Source of the DNA: a bacterium | GTDB lineage: Bacteria; Omnitrophota; Gorgyraeia; Velamenicoccales; JABMQK01 | Assembly: GCA_013203265.1 (NCBI GenBank) | Contig: JABMQK010000057.1 | Location: forward strand, 1 to 8,374 | Length of the DNA stretch: 8,374 bases | Direction of reading: 5' to 3' | Part shown: positions 1-6,078 of the stretch, in pieces | How positions within the stretch are numbered: the first letter of the stretch is position 1 | How the letters are laid out: each line of letters opens with the position of its first letter | The notes under the pieces: generated by a model | Told to the model about the DNA's origin: nothing | The model's database searches: none | What the model saw: the letters and a program-made list of their open reading frames with translations, nothing else | Made by a program: the position numbers and the translations under genes

Positions 1-127
1 GGAATGAAGTGACGTAAGTTGTAAATCGGAGTTTGACCCCACACCACTTTTGTGTTTAGTCGTAGCTAAAAGGAAACGTGGTGGGGGGGTTTAATTCGAC
101 CATACGATTTACGTTCACTGTCGTTCC
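1..127. repeat. Imperfect long palindrome (possible mobile palindromic repeat)
   Basis: The left and right halves are imperfect reverse complements. GGAATGA (1-7) matches TCGTTCC (121-127), AGTGA (8-12) matches TCACT (115-119), GTAAATCG (21-28) matches CGATTTAC (105-112), CACCAC (42-47) matches GTGGTG (78-83) with a C-run/G-run extension (37-40 with 85-88), and TTTAG (55-59) matches CTAAA (66-70) around a 6-nt loop. Interruptions make it an imperfect cruciform or hairpin. No coding frame is supported here. It may be a non-autonomous palindromic element or a structured leader, and it may extend left of the window. Confidence 0.5.
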
Positions 128-136
128 GTAAATCGT
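104..136 (+). promoter_or_regulatory. Local hairpin just upstream of the LysM gene's ribosome binding site
   Basis: ACGATTTACG (104-113) is the exact reverse complement of CGTAAATCGT (127-136), giving a 10-bp stem with a 13-nt loop. It ends 9 nt before the Shine-Dalgarno of the LysM gene. The left arm (105-112) can instead pair with 21-28, so the two folds exclude each other. No T-run follows, so it does not look like an intrinsic terminator. A regulatory role is an inference only. Confidence 0.35.
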
Positions 137-145
137 GGGCTCATT

Positions 146-154
146 AAAGGAGGT
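146..154 (+). promoter_or_regulatory. Strong Shine-Dalgarno that fixes the LysM gene start
   Basis: AAAGGAGGT lies 7 nt before the ATG at 162. It is a near-perfect anti-16S match and lies inside the reading frame that would begin at the upstream GTG (135). This argues for 162 as the true start. Confidence 0.8.
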
Positions 155-161
155 AGCAGAT

Positions 162-743
162 ATGAGTAATAATCAAGATCTAAAATTTCAATGTTTATTT
201 ATTTTTGCTTTGATGTTTGTATTTGCGAGCGTTGGTTGTTTAATAAGAGCTCATTCGGTTGTAGTAGAACGTCCCGATCAGGAAATTGAGGGAAATCGCG
301 GTTACATAGAAGGGAGCTCTTCGGAAACTGAAAAGAGAGAAAAAAAGACGCGCACTACATATATTGCTGAGGTTGAATTTGGTGAATCAATCCTTATCGA
401 TGATGAAGTTTCAGTTAAGAAAGATGCTCTTCAAAAAGGGTCAGTTTATCCTTATAGCAATATAACTATTTCCGGAACATCTGATAAAAAAGTTGTTTCC
501 CAGAAGGAAGAACCTGCTAAAAAAGATGTTAAAGCTTCTTCTGTTAGCGTATTGAAAGAAGACAAGATTAAAAAAGCAAAGACCTATGTTGTAAAGGACG
601 GTGATACGCTTGAAAAAATTTCAGCAAGACCGGAAATTTATGGCAACAAGAATAAATGGTATAGAATTTTTAAAGCAAATGAGGATCAGTTAAAAGGGCC
701 TGATAAGATTTTTCCGGGTCAGGTCTTGAGGATACCAGAGTAG
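162..743 (+). CDS. LysM-domain envelope protein, probable lipoprotein
   Basis: The protein has 193 residues from the ATG at 162, chosen for the AAAGGAGGT seven bases upstream. Residues 9-25 form one hydrophobic segment ending in ASVGC with Cys26. This could be a lipobox, but Ser at -3 is not the usual Leu/Val/Ile and the basic N-region is weak, so an uncleaved anchor is possible. Residues ~35-135 are charged, low-complexity linker. Residues ~140-193 form a C-terminal LysM domain: YVVKDGDTLEKIS, then an insertion containing YGNKNKWYRIFKAN, then the PGQVLRIPE ending typical of the fold. LysM domains bind GlcNAc-containing glycans such as peptidoglycan, so a tether to the cell wall is expected. 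The gene ends 7 nt before phoH and probably shares its transcript. A precise role cannot be assigned. Confidence 0.8.
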   Translation: MSNNQDLKFQCLFIFALMFVFASVGCLIRAHSVVVERPDQEIEGNRGYIEGSSSETEKREKKTRTTYIAEVEFGESILIDDEVSVKKDALQKGSVYPYSNITISGTSDKKVVSQKEEPAKKDVKASSVSVLKEDKIKKAKTYVVKDGDTLEKISARPEIYGNKNKWYRIFKANEDQLKGPDKIFPGQVLRIPE

Positions 744-750
744 CCTTTTA

Positions 751-1701
751 ATGAACAGAATAATTCCTATAGAGTCCAATAAGGAATTACAAAAGATATT
801 TGGTTCGCAGGATGAAATTATGCGTCTTATCGAAGATGCATTTGATATTCGGGTTTCAAATCGGGCTGAAGGAATAAAAATTACTTCCAATAAAGAGGCA
901 GATTTAGAAAAGTCTTTAGATTTCATTCGTTATTTATTAGATTCGATTCGCAAAGGAAGAGAATTTGATAAGAAAGATATTACTTATTGTCTAAAGGAGT
1001 ACAAAAGAGACGGAACATTGAATATGAATGAAGAACCAATACTTGATTCTTCCGTATCAAAACCTGTCGGGCCACGCACAAAAGGACAGAGGGAATACGT
1101 AGAAGCGATTAAAAATAATGATATTGTTTTTAGTATCGGTCCAGCGGGCACAGGTAAGACATATTTAGCAATGGCTATGGCTGTGGAATCTTTAAAAAAA
1201 GGAGAGGTTCGAAGAATTATTTTAACTAGGCCAGCTATTGAAGCTGGAGAGAGCTTAGGGTATTTGCCAGGGGATATGTTGGCTAAGATCTCTCCTTATC
1301 TAAGACCTTTGTATGATGCTTTATATGATATGATGGAGGCAGCAAGGATAGAAAAATATTTAGAGATAGGAGTCATTGAAGTCGCTCCGTTGGCTTATAT
1401 GAGAGGTAGAACTCTAAACGATGCCTTTATAGTATTGGATGAAGCACAGAATTGTACCCCCGAACAGATGAAGATGTTTTTGACTCGTTTAGGGTTTGAT
1501 TCCAAGGTGGTTATCACAGGAGATATAACTCAGAGTGACCTGCCTGGAGGTAAGCCTTTAGCTTTATCAGAGGCCAAAAATATTTTAAGCAATATAGAAG
1601 GTATTAAATTTATATATTTTAGCTATGCCGATGTGGTCAGGCATGAGTTAGTTCAGGAAATCATCGAGGCTTATGAAAAAGCAAGCAAAAAAAATAATTA
1701 A
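751..1701 (+). CDS. phoH: PhoH-family P-loop ATPase (YbeZ-like)
   Basis: This 316-residue protein is close to the usual length of PhoH/YbeZ proteins. An N-terminal region (~1-80) resembles the small nucleic-acid-binding-like domain preceding the ATPase core in this family. The PhoH core then starts at GPRTKGQREYVEAI. Walker A is GPAGTGKT at 130-137 (Lys136), followed by the family signature LTRPAIEAGESLGYLPGD and the stretch containing YLRPLYDAL. Walker B is IVLDEAQN with Asp230 and Glu231, and the sensor-like VITGDITQSDLP follows. All expected motifs are intact. PhoH proteins are cytoplasmic ATPases repeatedly found beside ybeY and are thought to act in RNA metabolism or ribosome maturation; the exact substrate is not settled. 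The Shine-Dalgarno is weak, so translation may depend on coupling to the LysM gene. The 3' end overlaps the next gene by 29 nt. Confidence 0.95.
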   Translation: MNRIIPIESNKELQKIFGSQDEIMRLIEDAFDIRVSNRAEGIKITSNKEADLEKSLDFIRYLLDSIRKGREFDKKDITYCLKEYKRDGTLNMNEEPILDSSVSKPVGPRTKGQREYVEAIKNNDIVFSIGPAGTGKTYLAMAMAVESLKKGEVRRIILTRPAIEAGESLGYLPGDMLAKISPYLRPLYDALYDMMEAARIEKYLEIGVIEVAPLAYMRGRTLNDAFIVLDEAQNCTPEQMKMFLTRLGFDSKVVITGDITQSDLPGGKPLALSEAKNILSNIEGIKFIYFSYADVVRHELVQEIIEAYEKASKKNN

Positions 1702-3088
1702 TAAAACTCTTCTATATTTCACAAGCTTTGTGTTATTGGTTTCTTTTTCTTTAGTATCCCATATAAATATCATTTTTACATTCTTCCTGCTTTTTATTTT
1801 TGCTTATTTAAAGATTAGTGAATTTAGGAAAGCAAAAAAGACCAATATTTTACATCTAAGTTTTTTGTTTATTTTAGGTTTTGCGCTGGTAATATTTCTT
1901 AAGAGGCATACAACTCTCTCACCTTACCATATACCCCTTCCCGCATTCGCGATGCTTACCGTGATTTTGTTTTCTAATTTAGAGTTAGCTTTGTTAATTT
2001 CTCTTTGCCTGAGCGTTTTTATAGGGTTAACTTTTAATACGGACTTATATCTTTTGATGATTATGTTTTTGTGTTCTCTTACTGGCGCATTTTTTGTCTA
2101 TAGGATACGGCAGCGATACAAAATAATTAAGGCAGGTATATTAGTAAGTGTCGTTATGGTTTTGTGTTTAGTGATTCTTTCATATAGAAAGAGTGTTGGC
2201 ATAATGTCTTTTTCATCTCCTAATATAATATCCGCGTGTTTGAACGGGATATTGTCTGCTTTTATTGTTGCAGGGGCAGTACCTATTTTCGAATTTCTTT
2301 TTAAAGTAGTAACAAATATTAGTTTATTAGAGTTGTCTGATTTTAATCATCCACTCCTAAAAAGATTAGTTTTAGAGGCGCCTGGGACGTATCACCATAG
2401 TTTGCTTGTGGGTAATTTAGCTGAAGTGGCCGCTGAATCTATCAATGCAAATGCTTTACTTGCCAGGATAGGTGCATATTACCATGATATTGGAAAATTA
2501 GAAAAACCCGAGTATTTTTCAGAAAACCAAAATAAGTCACTATCGCGTCACGAACAGCTCAAGGCTTCTATTTCGAAACTTGTGATTATAAATCATGTTA
2601 AAAATGGGTTGATTTTAGCTAAGAAACATAAATTAAATTCAGCTATAGTTGAATTTATTGAGCAGCATCATGGTACTAGTCTTGTATTTTATTTTTATCT
2701 TCGCGCCCTTGAGCAGACAGAGAAAAAAGAGGATGTAAAAGAAGAAATATTCAGGTATACTGGACCGAAGCCTCAGACAAAAGAAACAGCTATTGTGCTT
2801 CTAGCGGATTCGTCTGAAGCCGCTTGTAGGGCGGTAGAGAATCCCAATGCTCAACGAATAGATGAAATAGTCCATACAGTAGTTAATAATAAATTTATTG
2901 ATGGGCAATTGGACGAGTGTGATTTAACGCTTAAAGACCTCCATAAAATTGCCAAAACTTTTATTCATATCCTTTCTGCTATTTATCATAGCCGAGTAGA
3001 ATATCCGGAAATGAAAAGTGAAGGTAGTAATAAAGAATCTCCAAAAAAGAATCAGGATAGATCCAGCCAAAATAAAAAAAATAGCTAA
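1673..3088 (+). CDS. pgpH: Membrane HD-domain phosphohydrolase, PgpH-like without the extracellular sensor domain
   Basis: The protein has 471 residues. Residues ~11-210 contain about seven or eight hydrophobic helices, including the P-x-F-A-M-L-T segment near 89 typical of the 7TM block of 7TMR-HD proteins. The cytoplasmic HD domain follows, starting near LLELSDFNHPLLKRL. Candidate metal ligands are all present: His241-His242 (TYHHS), His271-Asp272 (YHDIGK), His308 (INHVKNG), His332-His333 (EQHHGTS) and Asp379 (LADSSEA). In Listeria and Bacillus, PgpH hydrolyses cyclic di-AMP to pApA, and the match to that HD subfamily is close, so the same reaction is inferred. Firmicutes PgpH is ~700 residues with a large extracytoplasmic domain before the helices. 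That domain is absent here, and translation starts immediately before the first helix. The C-terminal ~25 residues are Ser/Lys/Asn-rich and overlap ybeY. The start overlaps phoH, with GAGG at 1666-1669 as a close Shine-Dalgarno. Confidence 0.88.
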   Translation: MKKQAKKIINKTLLYFTSFVLLVSFSLVSHINIIFTFFLLFIFAYLKISEFRKAKKTNILHLSFLFILGFALVIFLKRHTTLSPYHIPLPAFAMLTVILFSNLELALLISLCLSVFIGLTFNTDLYLLMIMFLCSLTGAFFVYRIRQRYKIIKAGILVSVVMVLCLVILSYRKSVGIMSFSSPNIISACLNGILSAFIVAGAVPIFEFLFKVVTNISLLELSDFNHPLLKRLVLEAPGTYHHSLLVGNLAEVAAESINANALLARIGAYYHDIGKLEKPEYFSENQNKSLSRHEQLKASISKLVIINHVKNGLILAKKHKLNSAIVEFIEQHHGTSLVFYFYLRALEQTEKKEDVKEEIFRYTGPKPQTKETAIVLLADSSEAACRAVENPNAQRIDEIVHTVVNNKFIDGQLDECDLTLKDLHKIAKTFIHILSAIYHSRVEYPEMKSEGSNKESPKKNQDRSSQNKKNS

Positions 3089-3431
3089 TAGGATTAATCC
3101 GCCAGCCAGATTCAATCATTTAAAGCTAGCCGTTTATTTTGTTAAAAATAGTATTATAAAAAGACTAAGTAGGCAATACTTTGAAAAGGATTGCCTAACT
3201 GATGTCATTTCATTTAATTTAGGAGATGATTATGCTGAGTTGTTTATTGCGCCTTGTGTGGTAAAAGATAATGCGAGAATATTTGATGTAGGGTTTGAAG
3301 AGGAACTTTATAGATGCACTATTCACGGAATTTTGCATATTTTTGGTTTTAGGGATAAGACAAAGAAAGAAAAAGCCAGAATGTGGAGAAGGCAAGAGGC
3401 GATTCTTAGGGAAGTTTTTTCTGATGAGTAA
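3018..3431 (+). CDS. ybeY: Endoribonuclease YbeY (rRNA maturation factor), variant metal site
   Basis: The protein has 137 residues, slightly short for YbeY. It starts at GTG 3018 inside the end of the HD gene, a 71-nt overlap. This start is supported by the family-like N-terminus IKNLQKRIRIDPAKI and by GGAA a few bases upstream. TDVISFNL (61-68) matches the conserved TDVLSFP motif. The metal site is HGILHIFGFRD: His103 and His107 are kept, but the third ligand of the H-x3-H-x5-H pattern is Asp113. From memory, Bacteroidetes YbeY proteins also carry Asp here (HG..HL.GY.DK), and the following KTKKEKARMWRRQE fits that type, so I expect an active enzyme. YbeY is a cytoplasmic metal-dependent RNase in 16S rRNA 3' end processing and 70S quality control. 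Its position after phoH is conserved. Confidence 0.92.
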   Translation: MKVVIKNLQKRIRIDPAKIKKIANRINPPARFNHLKLAVYFVKNSIIKRLSRQYFEKDCLTDVISFNLGDDYAELFIAPCVVKDNARIFDVGFEEELYRCTIHGILHIFGFRDKTKKEKARMWRRQEAILREVFSDE

Positions 3432-3434
3432 ACC

Positions 3435-3461
3435 CCGTTAGAGAACTTTATTCTCTAACGG
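3435..3461 (+). repeat. Hairpin 1 of the palindromic element
   Basis: CCGTTAGAGAA (3435-3445) pairs perfectly over 11 bp with TTCTCTAACGG (3451-3461) around the loop CTTTA. It begins 4 nt after the ybeY stop codon. No T-run follows, so it may protect the mRNA 3' end rather than terminate transcription. Confidence 0.75.
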
Positions 3462-3470
3462 TTTGCGCTG

Positions 3471-3504
3471 ACCCCGTTAGAAAGAGAATCTCTTCTAACG
3501 GGGT
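3471..3504 (+). repeat. Hairpin 2 of the palindromic element
   Basis: ACCCCGTTAGA (3471-3481) pairs perfectly with TCTAACGGGGT (3494-3504). The stem continues past a one-base bulge through AGAG/CTCT to a very small loop. This is the strongest hairpin in the window, and it lacks a downstream T-tract. Confidence 0.75.
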
Positions 3505-3575
3505 TAAAATCGGTGGCTTTCTCTAACGGGGTAAATTGCACTATAAATGTATTATAGGGATGACCAGATAAGAAT

Positions 3576-4781
3576 ATGACTATTGAATTAATGAGGAAAG
3601 TTGACTATTGGATTGGCGTGCCTTTGTGTTTTTTGCTTAGCGGAATAAATTATATTTTGAGATTCACTACTTATAGAAAAAAGGGTAAAAAGGTTCCAGA
3701 AAAAATATTATTTATTAAATTATCTGAGATGGGCAGTATAATTTTGGCTTATCCTTTAATAAAAAAAGCACAAAAGGAATGTCCTGATGCAAAAATATTC
3801 TTTCTGACATTCGATAAAAATAAATTCATATTCGAATTATTAGATATTGTGCCAGATAAAAATATCTTGACGATAAGGGAAAAACCATTTCATTTATTTG
3901 TTTTAGATACTATAAGAGTGATTAGAAAGATGCGTAATGAAAGAATCGATATAACATTTGATTTAGAGCTTTTCTCACGCTTTACAGCAATACTCACTTA
4001 TTTAAGTAAAGCTGAGAAAAGAGCGGGTTTTTTCCGCTATGATTTTGAAGGGTTATATCGAGGCAGCCTTTTGACCCATAATGTTGGACATAATCCTCTG
4101 ATTCATATTAGCAAGTCGTTTTTATCCTTATGGCAGGCAATAATGACTGAAGATAAGTTTAACCCTGAGTTATATGCTAAAATCGAAGATAACGAAATAA
4201 ATTTACCCCGATTTGATACTCAGAGCGCAGATCAAATAAGGAATAGGTTAAATACATTAGGGTTTAACGATGAGTTTAAGATATTTTTGGTTAATCCAGG
4301 TGAAGGAAGGTTACCATTAAGAGAGTGGCCATTAGAGAATTATATTTTTCTTTCTAAGAAACTTTTAGAAAATAGTAGAAATTGCATTATTATTGCTGGG
4401 ATGGAGAATGAGTCTGAGAAAGTAGATTTATTTTGTAACGCCCTTAATAATAAAAGGTGTATAAATTTAATAAATAAGACTTCTGTTGCAGAATTATTAG
4501 CCCTTTTTAATATGTCCGAAGCTTTAATTACTAACGATTGCGGTTTGGCTCACTTAGCTTCCTTATCTTCAATAAAAAAGTTTATTTTCTTTGGCCCAGA
4601 AAGTCCTCAAGCCTATTCGCCTTTAGGTGGCAATACATGGATACTCTATTCAAATTTACCTTGTTCTCCTTGTTTTTCAGCATTCAACCATAGAAAATCT
4701 TCCTGTAGAGATAACAGATGCTTAAAAGCAATTAAACTAGATGAAACATTTAACTTAATAAAAAGCAGTTGTGAATATTAA
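3576..4781 (+). CDS. Glycosyltransferase family 9 protein (heptosyltransferase-like)
   Basis: The protein has 401 residues with a two-domain GT-B layout as in LPS heptosyltransferases. The N-terminal half starts with a hydrophobic stretch (about 10-28) that may sit on the membrane, then ILFIKLSEMGSIILAYPLI, the family's first strand and loop. The C-terminal half has VNPGEGR..REWP (Asn240-Pro241-Gly242) and NDCGLAH (320-326, His326), the nucleotide-sugar-binding motif usually written D-S/T-G-x-x-H, then FFGPESPQAYSPLG. A tail with four cysteines (Cys363, Cys366, Cys377, Cys382; CSPC..C..C) resembles a variant seen in some GT9 groups. It likely adds a heptose or related sugar to a surface glycan at the inner face of the cytoplasmic membrane; donor and acceptor are unknown. 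An ATG at 3591 is an alternative start. Neither start has a strong Shine-Dalgarno, although AGGGA lies ~15 nt before 3576. Confidence 0.88.
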   Translation: MTIELMRKVDYWIGVPLCFLLSGINYILRFTTYRKKGKKVPEKILFIKLSEMGSIILAYPLIKKAQKECPDAKIFFLTFDKNKFIFELLDIVPDKNILTIREKPFHLFVLDTIRVIRKMRNERIDITFDLELFSRFTAILTYLSKAEKRAGFFRYDFEGLYRGSLLTHNVGHNPLIHISKSFLSLWQAIMTEDKFNPELYAKIEDNEINLPRFDTQSADQIRNRLNTLGFNDEFKIFLVNPGEGRLPLREWPLENYIFLSKKLLENSRNCIIIAGMENESEKVDLFCNALNNKRCINLINKTSVAELLALFNMSEALITNDCGLAHLASLSSIKKFIFFGPESPQAYSPLGGNTWILYSNLPCSPCFSAFNHRKSSCRDNRCLKAIKLDETFNLIKSSCEY

Positions 4782-4825
4782 GTTTTAATTGTTATAAGGG
4801 CAAGGGTAATCTAAACTGGCAAAAA

Positions 4826-5590
4826 ATGATCTGTCGAGACGAAGCTATAGTTCTAATGACCAGAGATTTTCGTGAGACGAGTAAAATCGCCGTATTTTAT
4901 TCTAAGAAATTCGGAAAAATCAGCGGTTTATTTAAGGGTATACGTAAAGACCCCAGGAAGTTTGCTTCTAATTTAGAGTTTTTATCTATAAATGAAATAA
5001 TCTTCTATAAAAAACGATTTTCAGAGCTTCACTTAGTGAGTCAGTGCGATTTTAAAAAAGGTTTTAGCTATCTAGAATCAGATATAGTCAAATTTGGTTT
5101 AGCTAATTTTTGCGTGGAATTAGTATATTCGATTATGCCTCAAGAAGACGCACATCCTGAAATTTATGATCTTTTAGTAAACTTCCTGGATTCTTTAGAA
5201 AATACTAATCTTTTGCAGAAATTGGTGTATAATTTTATATTAAAGACTCTTACCCTTTCTGGCTTTCAGCCACATTTGGAAAGTTGTATTAGTTGCAAAA
5301 AATCGATCGAAAACCAAGCCTTCTTTAGTAATCGTTTTGGCGGGTTGTTGTGTTCTAAGTGTTCTTGTAGAGATGAGCAGTGCGAGAGTGTTCTCGCCGG
5401 AACTATTGCAACAATACTCTTTCTTCAAAATAGTAATTGGCCTGATTCATTAAGATTAGATATTTTACCTTCAATAGATAAGCAACTTGGCAAGCTACTT
5501 TTTTCTTTTCTAAATTTTCACCTGGAAAAGAAGTTTAAGAGTGCGAAAGTGCTTAATGAATTGCTTGACCGTAATGTTAATATATGTTAA
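4826..5590 (+). CDS. recO: DNA repair protein RecO
   Basis: This 254-residue protein has the normal length for RecO. The N-terminal OB-fold begins with the typical CRDEAIVLMTRDFRETSKIA and continues through GKISGLFKGIRK. The middle is helical, with a conserved-type FILKTLTLSGFQPHLESC. A zinc-finger-like pair follows: Cys154-x2-Cys157 and Cys176-x2-Cys179, with an extra Cys181. RecO binds single-stranded DNA and SSB and, with RecR (and RecF in some bacteria), loads RecA at gaps and breaks. No recR or recF is visible here. The start is the ATG at 4826. The nearest purine-rich stretch (AAGGGCAAGGG, ~4796-4806) is rather far upstream, so initiation may be weak. RecO often lies in the phoH-ybeY-era neighbourhood, which fits this locus. 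The product is expected to be cytoplasmic. Confidence 0.92.
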   Translation: MICRDEAIVLMTRDFRETSKIAVFYSKKFGKISGLFKGIRKDPRKFASNLEFLSINEIIFYKKRFSELHLVSQCDFKKGFSYLESDIVKFGLANFCVELVYSIMPQEDAHPEIYDLLVNFLDSLENTNLLQKLVYNFILKTLTLSGFQPHLESCISCKKSIENQAFFSNRFGGLLCSKCSCRDEQCESVLAGTIATILFLQNSNWPDSLRLDILPSIDKQLGKLLFSFLNFHLEKKFKSAKVLNELLDRNVNIC

Positions 5591-5619
5591 CTTAACTTTA
5601 TACGATAAGGGAGAATATT

Positions 5620-6072
5620 ATGAAGCTCAAAATTAAAAAGAACACCTTAAGAAAGAGGTTATTATTTTTTACGGTTGTCTTTGTTATATCTTCTATGGGT
5701 TCTGTTTTTGCAGGTGAGGGAATGGAAGAACAGGCTGTAGAATATTTTAAAGAAGCCTTAGAAGCACAGAAATCAGGAGATATTGATTTAGCTATAACTT
5801 TATATACGAAAGCAATTTATACCAAATCGAATTATGCACAAGCACATAATAATTTAGGCACAGCCTATGCACAGAAGAACGATTATGCTAAGGCCAAAGA
5901 GGAGTATGATCGTGCCGTAATGATTGATTCAGATTATTCTATAGCCTTAAAGAATCTAGCGATCATATATGCTGAAAGACAGGATTACGAGAAATTTTAT
6001 GAGTACTGGAAACGCGCTACCGGAATAGGCGTTTATAGTCCATTCTTGATTGACGATGAGGCAAAGGAGTAA
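5620..6072 (+). CDS. Exported tetratricopeptide-repeat protein
   Basis: The protein has 150 residues with a Sec-type signal peptide. A lysine/arginine-rich start (2-13) is followed by a hydrophobic core (14-30) and a VFA-GE cleavage site after Ala31. No lipobox cysteine is present, so the mature form is probably periplasmic. Three TPR units fill the rest: ~39-72, ~73-106 (AHNNLGTAYAQKNDYAKAKE is a classic helix pair) and a weaker third at ~107-140. Such short TPR proteins act as protein-protein adaptors, and no partner can be named from sequence. AAGGGAGA (5607-5614) provides a good Shine-Dalgarno. The gene lies 29 nt after recO and 6 nt before the reductase, whose ribosome binding site (AAAGGAG, 6063-6069) is inside this coding sequence. 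The two genes are therefore likely co-translated. Confidence 0.85.
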   Translation: MKLKIKKNTLRKRLLFFTVVFVISSMGSVFAGEGMEEQAVEYFKEALEAQKSGDIDLAITLYTKAIYTKSNYAQAHNNLGTAYAQKNDYAKAKEEYDRAVMIDSDYSIALKNLAIIYAERQDYEKFYEYWKRATGIGVYSPFLIDDEAKE

Positions 6073-6078
6073 AACAAT

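Larger units (their letters stand above)
3432..3532. repeat. Nested palindromic repeat element with perfect 14-bp terminal inverted repeat
   Basis: The ends ACCCCGTTAGAGAA (3432-3445) and TTCTCTAACGGGGT (3519-3532) are exact reverse complements. Inside are two further hairpins. The core CCGTTAGA occurs five times, at 3435-3442, 3474-3481 (+) and 3454-3461, 3494-3501, 3522-3529 (-). The element starts directly after the ybeY stop codon and has no reading frame. It resembles a REP/BIME or MITE-like unit. It is the main content of the 144-nt gap between ybeY and the glycosyltransferase gene. Confidence 0.85.

Noticed and set aside
135..161. Upstream GTG at 135 as the start of the LysM protein (202 residues)
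   Set aside because: The strong Shine-Dalgarno AAAGGAGGT at 146-154 lies inside this extension and points to the ATG at 162. The extra residues precede a normal-looking hydrophobic leader.
690..926. Minus-strand frame across the LysM/phoH junction
   Set aside because: It overlaps two well-supported + strand genes and shows no family features.
3432..3532. CRISPR array or intrinsic terminator
   Set aside because: The repeats are inverted and lack uniform spacers, so it is not CRISPR. Neither hairpin is followed by a T-run on the + strand, so classic rho-independent termination is unsupported.
3533..3575. Promoter for the GT9 gene (TTGCAC at 3536 with TATTAT at 3550)
   Set aside because: The spacer is only 8 nt, and no box with ~17-nt spacing is convincing.
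5565..5606. Promoter for the TPR gene (TTGACC at 5565)
   Set aside because: No -10-like hexamer lies at 16-18 nt. TATACGAT at 5599 is much too far, and the -35-like box is within recO coding sequence.
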